Part shown: positions 55,183-63,631 of the stretch, one piece after another
How positions within the stretch are numbered: the stretch's first letter is position 1
Layout of the letters: each line of letters opens with the position of its first letter
Origin: Lentzea cavernae
Lineage (GTDB): Bacteria; Actinomycetota; Actinomycetes; Mycobacteriales; Pseudonocardiaceae
NCBI RefSeq assembly: GCF_014653695.1
Contig: NZ_BNAR01000002.1
Location: 310,001-374,000, forward strand
DNA length: 64,000 bases
Reading direction: 5' to 3'
The notes under the pieces: model-generated
The model's input: only the letters and a program-made list of their open reading frames with translations
Told to the model about the DNA's origin: nothing
The model's database searches: none
Made by a program: the position numbers and the translations under genes

Positions 55183-58173
55183 ATGCGGAAACGCACGACG
55201 ATCGTCCCTCTGCTAGCACTCCTGAGCCTGGTCCTGCCCGCACCCGCGACCGCCCAGCCGAACGGCACGGTCACCTCGGGGCAGGCCCGGTTCCAGATCC
55301 TCTCCCCCACCCTGATCCGGTCCGAGTTCGCCGGGGACCGCGCCTTCGAGAACCAGGCGACTTACAACGTTATAAATCGCATGTTCCCCCGCACCTCCTA
55401 CAGCTCGCGGACCGAGAACGGCTGGCTGGTCATCACCACCTCGGCGATGACCCTGCGCTACCGCGTGGGCTCCGGCCCGTTCCGCGCGGACAACATCGAG
55501 CTCAAGACGGCCGGCACGACCGCGTCCCCGTGGCGGCGGGTGGTCTGTGCGACCGGACAGCTCTGCGAGGCGGAGGACCAGCACCGCGAGGGCATGCTCG
55601 TCGCGGCGGACCACGCCGGTCACACCGGCTGGGGCTTCGTCGCCGGGTTCTCCTTCGCCAACAACGGCGTCACGGCCACCGTGCGCGCGACCAGTGCGGG
55701 CAGGCACCGGGTCGTCGTGAAGTACGCCAACGGGCAGGGCGGCGACGGCAAGCACGAGAACCGCACGCTCGGCCTGAGCGTCGACGGCCAGGCGCCGCGG
55801 CAGATCATGTTGCCGCGCACGGCGAACTGGGACGACTGGCAGCAGGTCGCCACGGAGGTCGACCTCTCGGCCGGTGAGCACCGCGTCTCCCTGACCCGGG
55901 GCGCGGGCGACTCGGGCAATGTCAACGTTGACAGCCTCGCCCTGCTCACGGCGGGTCAGCCCTACCCCACGGCCCGAGCGGTCGACGACTGCCGGTTCGG
56001 CACCAGCTGCGAGGCCGAGAACGGCGTCATCGGCGGCGCGGCCAAGATCGCCGACGAGCACGCCGGGTTCGCGGGCACCGGGTTCGTCGCCGAACTGGTC
56101 GGCGGCACGCGGCTGACCCAGCGCGTGAGCAGCGTTCCGGCCGCGGGCACGTACCCCGTGGTGCTGCGCTACGCCAACGGCGTCGGTGGCGACGGCAAGC
56201 ACGAGCCGCGGACCGTGTTCGTCAACGGCCAGGCGGTCACGTTGCCCACCACGGCGAACTGGGCCACGTGGGCCACGGTCACGGCGCAGATACCGTTGCC
56301 CGCGGGCACTTCCGACCTCGCGGTCACGTGCCCGGACAACGGCTGCCACGTCAACCTGGACACCATCGGGCTCACCAGTTCGGCGCAGCACGTCGCGCTC
56401 GGCGGGTACCGGCGTTCGCTCGACGGCTACACGGGCAACAGCGGTGACCCGAAGCTGTACCCCGGCCTGATGTACCGCGACGGCTGGTACACGCTGGACG
56501 ACACGCCGTCCGCTCTGCGCAACGGGACCCCGCGCGCGGACCGGGGCGCGCAGCCCTACCAGGACGGTTACGTCTTCGGCTACGGCCAGGACTACAAGGC
56601 GGCGCTGGGTGACCTGGCAACGCTGACCGGCGGGTCGAAGTTGTTGCCGCGCTGGGCTTACGGGGTCTGGTACTCCGAGTACATCGACAGGACGGCGGCC
56701 GACTTCCGCGACCGCATCCTGCCCGCGTTCCGCCAGCACGGCGTGCCGCTGGACGTCCTCGTGGTCGACACCGACTTCAAGGGGCACAACCTGTGGAACG
56801 GCTGGCGGATGGACCAGCAGAAGTTCCCGGACCCGCAGGGGTTCCTGGACTGGGCGCACAGCGAGGGCCTGGCAAGCACGCTCAACATCCACCCGAGCAT
56901 CCAGGGCGACGACCCGGACTTCGCGCAGGCGCAGGCCACCGCGAAGGGCAAGCTGGCCAAGGGTTCCTGCACCAACTGCTACGTGTTCGACTGGGGCGAC
57001 CCCGACCAGCTGCGGGCCTACGTCGAGCTGCACCGCAAGATGCCGACCGACTTCTGGTGGCTCGACTGGTGCTGCGACGGCTCGGGTTCGTCGTTGCGGG
57101 GCGTCACGCCGGACACGTGGATCAACGAGCAGTACTCGAAGATGGGCTCGTTCGCGTTCTCGCGCGGGTTCGGGTCGTTGCAGGCCGGTGGGTACAGCGG
57201 CGCCGGGCCGCTGCCGACCGGTCCGTGGGCGGAGAAGCGCTCCACCCTGCACTTCACCGGTGACACCTCGTCGACGTGGGGCGTGCTGAAGGGCACCATC
57301 GGCTACACCTCGGCCGAGGGCGTGGCGACGGGCATGTCGAACATCAGTCACGACATCGGCGGCCACAACGACACGACCGGGCTGCGCGGGTCGGAGCAGT
57401 ACCTCGACAACGGCCAGGTCCGCTACACGACCAAGATGCCAGACGACATGTACGCGCGGTGGGTGCAGCTCGGCGCGTTCCAGCCGATCACGCGCCTGCA
57501 CAGCAACCACAGCGACCGGTTGCCCTGGCAGTACGGACCGGCCGCGCAGGCGTCGGCGACGAAGTTCCTGAACCTGCGGGAACGGCTCGTGCCGTACATC
57601 TACACGCTGGCGGAGCAGGCCAACCGCACCGGTGTGCCGATGGTGCGTCCGGCCTGGGTCGAGTACCCCGGCAGCGCGGAGGCGTACTCCACTGTGGACA
57701 GCCAGTTCCTGCTCGGGCCGGACATGTTGGTCGCGCCGATCACCACGCCGGGTGACGTGGGTTCCACGCGGGTCTGGTTCCCGCCCGGCAGCCAGTGGAC
57801 CGACTACTTCACCGGCCAGGTGCACCAGGGCGGCACGTGGGCCACGGTCAGCGCGGGCTGGGACACCATGCCGGTGTTCCTGCGCTCGGGCGGAATCCTG
57901 GTGGAGCGCACGAAGGACGTCGCCAACGACGCCAAGAACCCGGCGAACGAGCTGACCGTGCACGTGACGGCCGGCGCGAAGGGCGAGTTCACCCTCTACG
58001 AGGACAAGGGGAAGCGCACCCGGATCAAGCAGTCCGGTGACTTCCTGACCGTGCAGTCGCCCACGTTGTTCTCGAAGCGGAAGTGGACGGTGGTGGTGCA
58101 CGAACTCGACGGCTCGACCCGGACCGTGCAGAGCAAGGGGCTGCCGGTGATCAGTCTTCGGGCACCCAGGTGA
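55183..58173 (+). CDS. Secreted GH31 alpha-glycosidase with two CBM-like modules
   Basis: 996-residue exported glycoside hydrolase. Signal peptide about 1-24; start of the GH31 N-terminal beta-sandwich about 25-115; two CBM6/35-like modules (about 121-258 and 266-395, each opening with a CEAE segment and holding YANG.GGDGKHE); return to the GH31 sandwich from YRRSLDGYTG; and a TIM barrel about 480-800. The nucleophile is Asp628 (WWLDW) and the acid/base Asp694 (FTGDTSS). The latter part LTVHVTAG...FTLYEDKGK is the C-terminal sandwich. The CBMs lie inside the N-terminal domain rather than at an end. Likely alpha-glucosidase or alpha-xylosidase; the exact substrate is not readable. GAGGAG precedes the ATG. 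Confidence 0.9.
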   Translation: MRKRTTIVPLLALLSLVLPAPATAQPNGTVTSGQARFQILSPTLIRSEFAGDRAFENQATYNVINRMFPRTSYSSRTENGWLVITTSAMTLRYRVGSGPFRADNIELKTAGTTASPWRRVVCATGQLCEAEDQHREGMLVAADHAGHTGWGFVAGFSFANNGVTATVRATSAGRHRVVVKYANGQGGDGKHENRTLGLSVDGQAPRQIMLPRTANWDDWQQVATEVDLSAGEHRVSLTRGAGDSGNVNVDSLALLTAGQPYPTARAVDDCRFGTSCEAENGVIGGAAKIADEHAGFAGTGFVAELVGGTRLTQRVSSVPAAGTYPVVLRYANGVGGDGKHEPRTVFVNGQAVTLPTTANWATWATVTAQIPLPAGTSDLAVTCPDNGCHVNLDTIGLTSSAQHVALGGYRRSLDGYTGNSGDPKLYPGLMYRDGWYTLDDTPSALRNGTPRADRGAQPYQDGYVFGYGQDYKAALGDLATLTGGSKLLPRWAYGVWYSEYIDRTAADFRDRILPAFRQHGVPLDVLVVDTDFKGHNLWNGWRMDQQKFPDPQGFLDWAHSEGLASTLNIHPSIQGDDPDFAQAQATAKGKLAKGSCTNCYVFDWGDPDQLRAYVELHRKMPTDFWWLDWCCDGSGSSLRGVTPDTWINEQYSKMGSFAFSRGFGSLQAGGYSGAGPLPTGPWAEKRSTLHFTGDTSSTWGVLKGTIGYTSAEGVATGMSNISHDIGGHNDTTGLRGSEQYLDNGQVRYTTKMPDDMYARWVQLGAFQPITRLHSNHSDRLPWQYGPAAQASATKFLNLRERLVPYIYTLAEQANRTGVPMVRPAWVEYPGSAEAYSTVDSQFLLGPDMLVAPITTPGDVGSTRVWFPPGSQWTDYFTGQVHQGGTWATVSAGWDTMPVFLRSGGILVERTKDVANDAKNPANELTVHVTAGAKGEFTLYEDKGKRTRIKQSGDFLTVQSPTLFSKRKWTVVVHELDGSTRTVQSKGLPVISLRAPR

Positions 58174-58852
58174 GCAGCCGGACCTTCGCGACGGTCCGGA
58201 CGTGCTTGCGCATCGCCGCGGCGGCCTTCTTCGCGTCGCCCGCGGCGATGGCCTCGTAGATAGCGGTGTGCTGCGCCAGTGACCGGGACGGGCGCCCCGG
58301 CTGGCGCAGCGACTCCGTGCGGCTCTCGGTGATCTGCTGGGCGATGGTCTTCATGAAGTCGGCCAGCAGCGAGCTGTGGGCGGCGGCGGTGACGGCGGCG
58401 TGGAAGCGGCGATCCCCTTCCACGCCGTTCGCGCCTTCGGCGATCTCGTCGCGCATGAAGTCGAGCGCCTCGCGGATCGTCTCGAGCTCGGCGTCGGTGC
58501 GGCGTTCGGCGGCGAGTTCGGCGAGCTTGGTCTCCAGGGCCTCGCGGGCCTCCAGCACCTCCGGGAGGCGCTTGCGGCGTTCGACGAGCTGCTCGACCGG
58601 CTCGACGTCGAGGGTGTCGCGCACGAGGTACGTGCCGCCGCCGTGCCGTGCCTCGACCAGGCCCTGGACCTCCAGGACCACGATCGCCTGCTTGACCGAC
58701 GCGCGGCTCACGCCGAGGCTCGCGGCCAGGTCGCGTTCGGCGGGCAGCCTGTCTCCCGCGCTCAGACCGGCCTCGGTGACGTGCGCGCGCAGCCGTTCGA
58801 GCACCTGCTCGTACAGGCGGGACTTCACCATCGGCCGCAATGCCTCGGACAT
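58151..58852 (-). CDS. matR: GntR family regulator, FadR/FCD type (MatR-like)
   Basis: 233-residue regulator with winged helix (SRLYEQVLERLRAHVTEAGLSAGDRLPAERDLAASLGVSRASVKQAIVVLE over about 10-60) and FCD effector domain (DRRFHAAVTAAAHSSLL, QHTAIYEAIAAGDAKKAAAAMRKHV). Divergent from matC with two matching palindromes in the gap. In Rhizobium trifolii a GntR protein MatR controls malonate genes, which supports the name. ATG 58852 fits; the 3' end overlaps the GH31 gene by 23 bases. Confidence 0.88.
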   Translation of the reverse strand: MSEALRPMVKSRLYEQVLERLRAHVTEAGLSAGDRLPAERDLAASLGVSRASVKQAIVVLEVQGLVEARHGGGTYLVRDTLDVEPVEQLVERRKRLPEVLEAREALETKLAELAAERRTDAELETIREALDFMRDEIAEGANGVEGDRRFHAAVTAAAHSSLLADFMKTIAQQITESRTESLRQPGRPSRSLAQHTAIYEAIAAGDAKKAAAAMRKHVRTVAKVRLLTWVPED

Positions 58853-58872
58853 CGTCCCAGGATAACCGGTCA

Positions 58873-58887
58873 AGTGGCTCAGCCACT
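58873..58887. promoter_or_regulatory. MatR candidate operator 1
   Basis: AGTGGCT-C-AGCCACT is a perfect 15-bp palindrome, 20 bases upstream of the GntR start codon. It is one of two near-identical sites in the matR-matC gap. Confidence 0.72.
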
Positions 58888-58924
58888 ATGCCACCTCTTG
58901 ACAGCCACCGGACCGTGGGCGGAA

Positions 58925-58939
58925 AGTGGCTCATCCACT
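58925..58939. promoter_or_regulatory. MatR candidate operator 2
   Basis: AGTGGCTCATCCACT repeats operator 1 with one changed base, 52 bases (about five helical turns) further on and about 45 bases before matC. The similarity extends on both sides (AAGTGGCTCA-N-CCACT-N2-GCCA). Confidence 0.72.
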
Positions 58940-58984
58940 CGGCCATTGAGCCAGCCGGACAGCCCCAACGACGGGAGCCCCTGC

Positions 58985-60427
58985 ATGTCCGCCGAACTGA
59001 TCTCGATACTCGTGCTGGTCGTGGTGTTCGTCATCGCCACGACGCGGTCGATCAACATGGGAGCGCTGGCGTTCGCCGCCGCCTTCGGGGTCGGCACGCT
59101 GGTCGCGGACATGAAGACCGACGACATCTTCAAGGGCTTCCCCGGCTCGTTGTTCGTCGTGCTGGTCGGGGTGACGTTCCTGTTCGCCATCGCCCGCGCC
59201 AACGGCACCACGGACTGGCTGGTGCACATGGCGATCCGGCTGGTCGGCGGGCGGATCGCGTTGATGCCGTGGGTGATGTTCGCGATCACCGGCGTGCTGA
59301 CGGCGATCGGCGCGGTGAGCCCGGCGGCGGTCGCGATCGTGGCGCCGATCGCCATGGGGTTCGCGGCCAAGTACAAGATCAGCCCGCTCCTGATGGGCGT
59401 GATGGTCGTGCACGGCGCGCAGGCGGGCGGGTTCTCCCCCATCAGCATCTACGGCACGATCGTGAACGGCATCGTCGACAAGGAGGGCCTGCCGGGCAAC
59501 GAGGTCGTGCTGTTCCTCGCCAGCCTCGTGGTGAACCTGCTGATCGCGGTCGTGGTGTTCGTGGTGTGCGGCGGGATGAAGCTCGCCCGGCAGCCGCTGG
59601 ACACGCCCGCGCTGGTCGGCACCGGTGGTGTCGGCGCGGCCGGGGTCGCGGCGGCCGGGTCGGCGACCGGCGGTGGCGGTGCGGCCGGCAGCGACGGTCG
59701 GACTGCCGGTGGTGACGCGGCCGACGGCGACGGCGGGCCTACCGGCAGCGCCACGGCCGGCAGCCGGGCAAGCGGAACCCCTTCGGGCGGCACCGGCGGC
59801 GGAGTCGTTGAGACCGACGAGCGGATCGCCCTGACCGCGCCCCGCATCGCCACCCTCCTCGGCCTGGCCGCGCTGGTCGTCGCCGCCCTCGTCTTCGACC
59901 TCGACGTCGGCCTCGCCGCGATCACGGTGGCCGTGCTGCTCAGCATCGTGTGGCCGGAGACCTCCAAGACGGCGATCACCCAGATCACCTGGCCGACCGT
60001 GCTGCTGATCTGCGGCATCCTCACCTACGTCGCCGTGCTGCAGACGATGGGCACGATCAAGTGGGCCGGCGACTCGGTCGCGGGCGTCGGCGCTCCCCTG
60101 CTCGCCGCTCTCCTGATCTGCTACATCGGCGCGATCGTGTCGGCGTTCGCCTCGTCGGTCGGCATCATGGGCGCGTTGATCCCGCTGGCCGTGCCGTTCC
60201 TGCTGCAGGGCGAGGTCAGCGCGGTCGGGCTGATCGCGGCGCTGGCGGTGTCGGCGACCGTGGTCGACGTGAGTCCGTTCTCCACCAACGGAGCCCTGGT
60301 GCTGGCGGGTGCGGAGAACGTCGACCGCGACAAGTTCTTCAAGCAGTTGATGGTCTACGGCGGGATCATGGTCGCGGCGGCGCCGCCGCTGGTGTGGCTC
60401 GCCCTCGTCGTCCCGGGAATCTGGTGA
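58985..60427 (+). CDS. matC: MatC malonate/dicarboxylate transporter
   Basis: 480-residue membrane protein with the MatC N-terminal dicarboxylate carrier signature (IATTRSINMGALAFAAAFGVGTLV), GAVSPAAVAIVAPIAMGFA and a second repeat with the symmetric DVSPFSTNGALVL near the end. Imports malonate or a similar dicarboxylate. Between the two membrane halves lies a Gly/Ala/Thr/Ser-rich stretch of about 65 residues (about 205-278), much longer than needed for a loop. First gene of matC-matB-carboxyltransferase, with matB starting four bases after its stop. The upstream open frame before ATG 58985 is a shadow of matR. Confidence 0.9.
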   Translation: MSAELISILVLVVVFVIATTRSINMGALAFAAAFGVGTLVADMKTDDIFKGFPGSLFVVLVGVTFLFAIARANGTTDWLVHMAIRLVGGRIALMPWVMFAITGVLTAIGAVSPAAVAIVAPIAMGFAAKYKISPLLMGVMVVHGAQAGGFSPISIYGTIVNGIVDKEGLPGNEVVLFLASLVVNLLIAVVVFVVCGGMKLARQPLDTPALVGTGGVGAAGVAAAGSATGGGGAAGSDGRTAGGDAADGDGGPTGSATAGSRASGTPSGGTGGGVVETDERIALTAPRIATLLGLAALVVAALVFDLDVGLAAITVAVLLSIVWPETSKTAITQITWPTVLLICGILTYVAVLQTMGTIKWAGDSVAGVGAPLLAALLICYIGAIVSAFASSVGIMGALIPLAVPFLLQGEVSAVGLIAALAVSATVVDVSPFSTNGALVLAGAENVDRDKFFKQLMVYGGIMVAAAPPLVWLALVVPGIW

Positions 60428-60431
60428 GTTG

Positions 60432-61838
60432 ATGTTTGCCTTGCAGTCGGACCGCGTCGCCCTCCGCTTCGGCGACCGCGCCCTCACCCACGCCGAACTC
60501 GCGGGATGTGCCGGAGCCCTGGCACAGCGGTTGTCCGGGCTCCCCCGCGTGGCGATCTGGGCCACGCCGACCCTCGAGACCTGCGTGGCGGTGGTCGCGG
60601 CGCTGCTGGCCGGGGTGCCGGCCGTGCCGCTCAACCCGAAGGTCGGCGAACGCGAGCTCGCGCACATCGTGGCGGACAGCGCGCCGGCCGGGGTGCTCGC
60701 CGCGCCGGGGGTGGAGCTGCCCGCGGGCTTGGATTCGGTGCCACGTCTCGAGGTCACGCTCGACGGCTCGGCCGAGAAGGTGTTCGCGGATCCCGGCGAC
60801 GAGGCTCCCGCTTTGATCGTCTACACCTCGGGCACCACCGGCTCCCCCAAGGGCGTCGTGCTGCCGCGCCGTTCGATCGTGTCCACTTTGGACGCGGTGG
60901 CGGAGGCGTGGGGGTGGACGGCCGACGACGTGCTGGTGCACGCGTTGCCGTTGTTCCACGTGCACGGGCTGATCCTCGGTGTGCTCGGGCCGTTGCGGCG
61001 CGGCGGCACGCTGCACCACCTCGGCAAGTTCTCCACCGCGCAGGTGGTGGAGGCGCTGAACGGGGAGGGCACGATGATGTTCGGCGTTCCGACGATGTAC
61101 CACCGGATCGCCGAGGAGGTCGGCTCCGCCCCCGCGCTCGCCGCCGCTCTGGGCGGGGCGCGGCTGCTCGTGTCCGGCTCGGCCGCCCTGCCCGTGCGCG
61201 ACCACGAGCGGATCGCGGCGGCGACCGGGCAGCGCGTGGTCGAGCGGTACGGCATGACCGAGACGCTGATGAACACGAGCGTGCGCGCGGACGGCGACCG
61301 CAGGCCGGGGGCCGTCGGCCTGCCGCTGCCGGGCGTCGAGGTGCGGCTCGTCGACGACGCCGGACAGGCCCTGGACGAGGTCGGCGCGATCGGCGAGATC
61401 CAGGTGCGCGGGCCGAACCTGTTCACCGAGTACCTGAACCGGCCCGACGCGACCGCGGAGGCGTTCGCGGACGGCTGGTTCCGCACCGGTGACGTCGGCA
61501 CGCGCGACGCCGACGGCTACTACCGCATCGTCGGGCGCAAGGCCACGGACATCATCAAGAGCGGCGGCTACAAGATCGGCGCGGGCGAGATCGAGAACGC
61601 GCTGCTGGAACACCCCGCCGTGAAGGAGGTGGCGGTGACCGGCGAGCCCGACGACGACCTGGGCGAGCGGATCGTCGCCTGGGTGGTGCCCTCCGGCGCC
61701 GAACCCTCCCCCGGCGACCTCGCCGACCACGTCGCCCGCCTGCTCACCCCGCACAAGCGGCCGCGGGTGGTGCACTTCGTGGAGTCCTTGCCGCGCAACG
61801 ACATGGGCAAGGTGATGAAGCGTGCCCTCGGGACGTGA
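60432..61838 (+). CDS. matB: Malonyl-CoA synthetase MatB
   Basis: 468-residue acyl-CoA synthetase (ANL family) activating malonate with ATP and CoA. A3 core VYTSGTTGSPKGVVLPRR, A5 YGMTETLMNTSVRADG, A7/A8 DGWFRTGDVGTRD and IKSGGYKIGAGEIENALLEHP, and the A10 lysine in PRNDMGKVMKRAL are intact. Highly similar from memory to Streptomyces coelicolor MatB, including FGVPTMYHRIAE and GVPAVPLNPKVGERELAHI. ATG 60432 is preferred over TTG 60429. It supplies malonyl-CoA for fatty acid or polyketide synthesis, or for breakdown. Confidence 0.95.
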   Translation: MFALQSDRVALRFGDRALTHAELAGCAGALAQRLSGLPRVAIWATPTLETCVAVVAALLAGVPAVPLNPKVGERELAHIVADSAPAGVLAAPGVELPAGLDSVPRLEVTLDGSAEKVFADPGDEAPALIVYTSGTTGSPKGVVLPRRSIVSTLDAVAEAWGWTADDVLVHALPLFHVHGLILGVLGPLRRGGTLHHLGKFSTAQVVEALNGEGTMMFGVPTMYHRIAEEVGSAPALAAALGGARLLVSGSAALPVRDHERIAAATGQRVVERYGMTETLMNTSVRADGDRRPGAVGLPLPGVEVRLVDDAGQALDEVGAIGEIQVRGPNLFTEYLNRPDATAEAFADGWFRTGDVGTRDADGYYRIVGRKATDIIKSGGYKIGAGEIENALLEHPAVKEVAVTGEPDDDLGERIVAWVVPSGAEPSPGDLADHVARLLTPHKRPRVVHFVESLPRNDMGKVMKRALGT

Positions 61839-63165
61839 GCCGGCCCGCGCGCTGATCGGCCGGGTGGCGTCGTCGTTCGCCGAGCTGCCGGACGGCTCGG
61901 TTCTGTCCGGAGTGGACGGACCACTCGGCTGGAGTGGTTACGGTGCCCAGCTGTCCCGCGCGACGGAGCTGACCGGCGAACACGAGTCCGTCGTCTGCGG
62001 CGTCGCGGAGATCGGCGGTGTGCGGGCCGTGGTGGTCGCGTTCGAGTTCGGTTTCCTCGGCGGCTCGCTCGGCACCCGCACGGGCACCCGCGTCGAACAG
62101 GCCTTCACCCACGCCCGCGAGCACCGCCTGCCGGTCGTGTCCCTGGTCGCGACGGGCGGCAGCCGCATGCAGGAGGGCACGCCCGCGTTGATGCAGCTGC
62201 CCAGGATCGCGCGCCAGATCACGCTGACCCGCGCCGCCGGGCTGCCCCACGTCGCCGTTCTCCGCGATCCCACCACCGGTGGTGGCTGGGCCACGCTCGG
62301 CGCCGGTGCCGACGTCGTGCTGGGACTGCACGGCGCCCAGGTCGGGTTCGCCGGGTCGCGGGTGCGGCCGCCGGGGTACTCGGTGACGCAGCAGTTCGCG
62401 GCGGGGCTGGTCGACCAGCTCCTGCCGTCCGGTGAGCTGCGCGGCGCGCTGGAGCGCTGGTTGCGACTGCTCACCACGCCCGGTGACCGCGCTCCCGTGC
62501 CCCAGGCGCTGGGAGCCGGGACCTTGCCGGAGACCGGGTGGGACGCGGTGCTGCGAGCCCGCGCGCGGAGCCGCCCGCGGGCCGGGGATTACCTCGCGGC
62601 CTACTTCGACTGGTACGAGCCGATCAGCGGTGACCGCGCCGGTGGCGTCGATCCCGGGGTGCTGTGCGGGTTCGGGCATCGGGACGGCCGGACGGTCGCC
62701 TACGCCGCCCAGCGCGGCACGGCCACGCGTCCCGCCGGGTTCCGGACGGCGGCGCGGCTGCTCAGGACGGCGAACAGGCTGGGGATCCCGGTGCTGACGC
62801 TCGTCGACACACCGGGCGCGGCCAACGACGCGGCCGCCGAACAGGCCGGGGTGGGAGCGGCGATCGCCGACATGTTCACCGCGGTCGCCGAGGCGAGCGT
62901 GCCGGTGACCACGCTGCTGATCGGTGAGGGCGGGTCCGGTGGCGCACTCGCGTTCGCCGCACCGGATCGGATGTGGGTGACGCCGGACAGCTACCTCGCG
63001 GTGATCTCGCCGGAGCTGGCGGCGGCGATCCTCAAGCGGGAACCCGCGCGGGCGCGGCAGACGGCCGACGAACTGCGGTTGCGGCCGCAGGACCTGGTCG
63101 AGCTGGGCGTGGCACGGGGAATCGCCCAGCTCGGCCGGTCCGCCGATCAGGCGACGGCGATGTAG
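61822..63165 (+). CDS. Fused AccD/AccA-like carboxyltransferase
   Basis: 447-residue crotonase-fold carboxyltransferase. The N-terminal half (about 15-215) resembles an AccD/beta half with VVVAFEFGFLGGSLGTRTGTRVEQAF and GSRMQEGTPALMQLPRI; the C-terminal half (about 240-440) resembles AccA with PVLTLVDTPGAANDAAAEQ, LIGEGGSGGALAFA and AVISPELAAAILKRE. No zinc ribbon is visible at the N-terminus. The GTG start overlaps matB by 17 bases. Could be an acyl-CoA carboxylase or malonate/methylmalonyl-CoA decarboxylase subunit; no biotin carboxylase, biotin carrier or MatA decarboxylase is encoded nearby. Confidence 0.85.
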   Translation: MPSGREPARALIGRVASSFAELPDGSVLSGVDGPLGWSGYGAQLSRATELTGEHESVVCGVAEIGGVRAVVVAFEFGFLGGSLGTRTGTRVEQAFTHAREHRLPVVSLVATGGSRMQEGTPALMQLPRIARQITLTRAAGLPHVAVLRDPTTGGGWATLGAGADVVLGLHGAQVGFAGSRVRPPGYSVTQQFAAGLVDQLLPSGELRGALERWLRLLTTPGDRAPVPQALGAGTLPETGWDAVLRARARSRPRAGDYLAAYFDWYEPISGDRAGGVDPGVLCGFGHRDGRTVAYAAQRGTATRPAGFRTAARLLRTANRLGIPVLTLVDTPGAANDAAAEQAGVGAAIADMFTAVAEASVPVTTLLIGEGGSGGALAFAAPDRMWVTPDSYLAVISPELAAAILKREPARARQTADELRLRPQDLVELGVARGIAQLGRSADQATAM

Positions 63166-63311
63166 AGGAACGCCAGGAGCGAGCTCGGGACGCAGATCGT
63201 CACGAGTCCGACCACGCCGTAGAACGGTTCCTTCTTCTGCACCATCGCGCCCAGGGCGGCGATGCCGAAGGCGACGGACGCGATGAGCAGCAGCAAAACG
63301 ACGTACGACAT
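63147..63311 (-). CDS. Small two-helix membrane protein
   Basis: 54-residue protein, not recognised. Two hydrophobic helices (YVVLLLLIASVAFGIAALGAMV and VGLVTICVPSSLLAFLYIAV) joined by the charged turn QKKEPFYG. TGAGGA precedes the ATG at about seven bases. Lies 17 bases after the small secreted protein gene on the same strand and overlaps the carboxyltransferase 3' end by 19 bases. Part of the antiporter operon by position. Confidence 0.6.
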   Translation of the reverse strand: MSYVVLLLLIASVAFGIAALGAMVQKKEPFYGVVGLVTICVPSSLLAFLYIAVA

Positions 63312-63328
63312 GTGAAGGTCCTCAAGGG

Positions 63329-63631
63329 TCAGGGGTGTGTGGAGGCGGGAGCGGCCGCGTGCGGCGGCGCCCGGCTCGACCGGTGACCTGAGGTGATTCC
63401 CTCCACGCCCTGGGCGGCGGCCACGACGACCGCGGCCCTTCCCCGCGGCGGGCACGGGCCGGTCGCCGCGCCGGGCAGCGCCCAGCACGCGTCCGGTGAC
63501 GCCGTCGTCTGCACGTGGACGGCCGAGACCGGGGCGTTCAGCCCCGATCCCGGCTGGTCGGCCGTGGTGTCGCGGGTGCTCGTGCCGACGAACGCCAGCA
63601 GCAGGGCCAGCAGGAGTGCCGGCCACCTCAC
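63329..63631 (-). CDS. Small secreted or anchored hypothetical protein
   Basis: 100-residue protein, not recognised. The start VRWPALLLALLLAFVGTSTRD is a signal peptide or anchor; the rest is Ala/Pro/Thr-rich with two Cys (ACWALPGAATGPCPP). The GTG start shares GTGA with the stop of the antiporter gene, which supports it as a real coupled gene despite low complexity. Function unknown. Confidence 0.5.
   Translation of the reverse strand: MRWPALLLALLLAFVGTSTRDTTADQPGSGLNAPVSAVHVQTTASPDACWALPGAATGPCPPRGRAAVVVAAAQGVEGITSGHRSSRAPPHAAAPASTHP

Noticed and set aside
59605..59815. Tandem repeat or sequencing artefact within matC
   Set aside because: The GC-rich stretch stays in frame, has no regular period and encodes a plausible linker.
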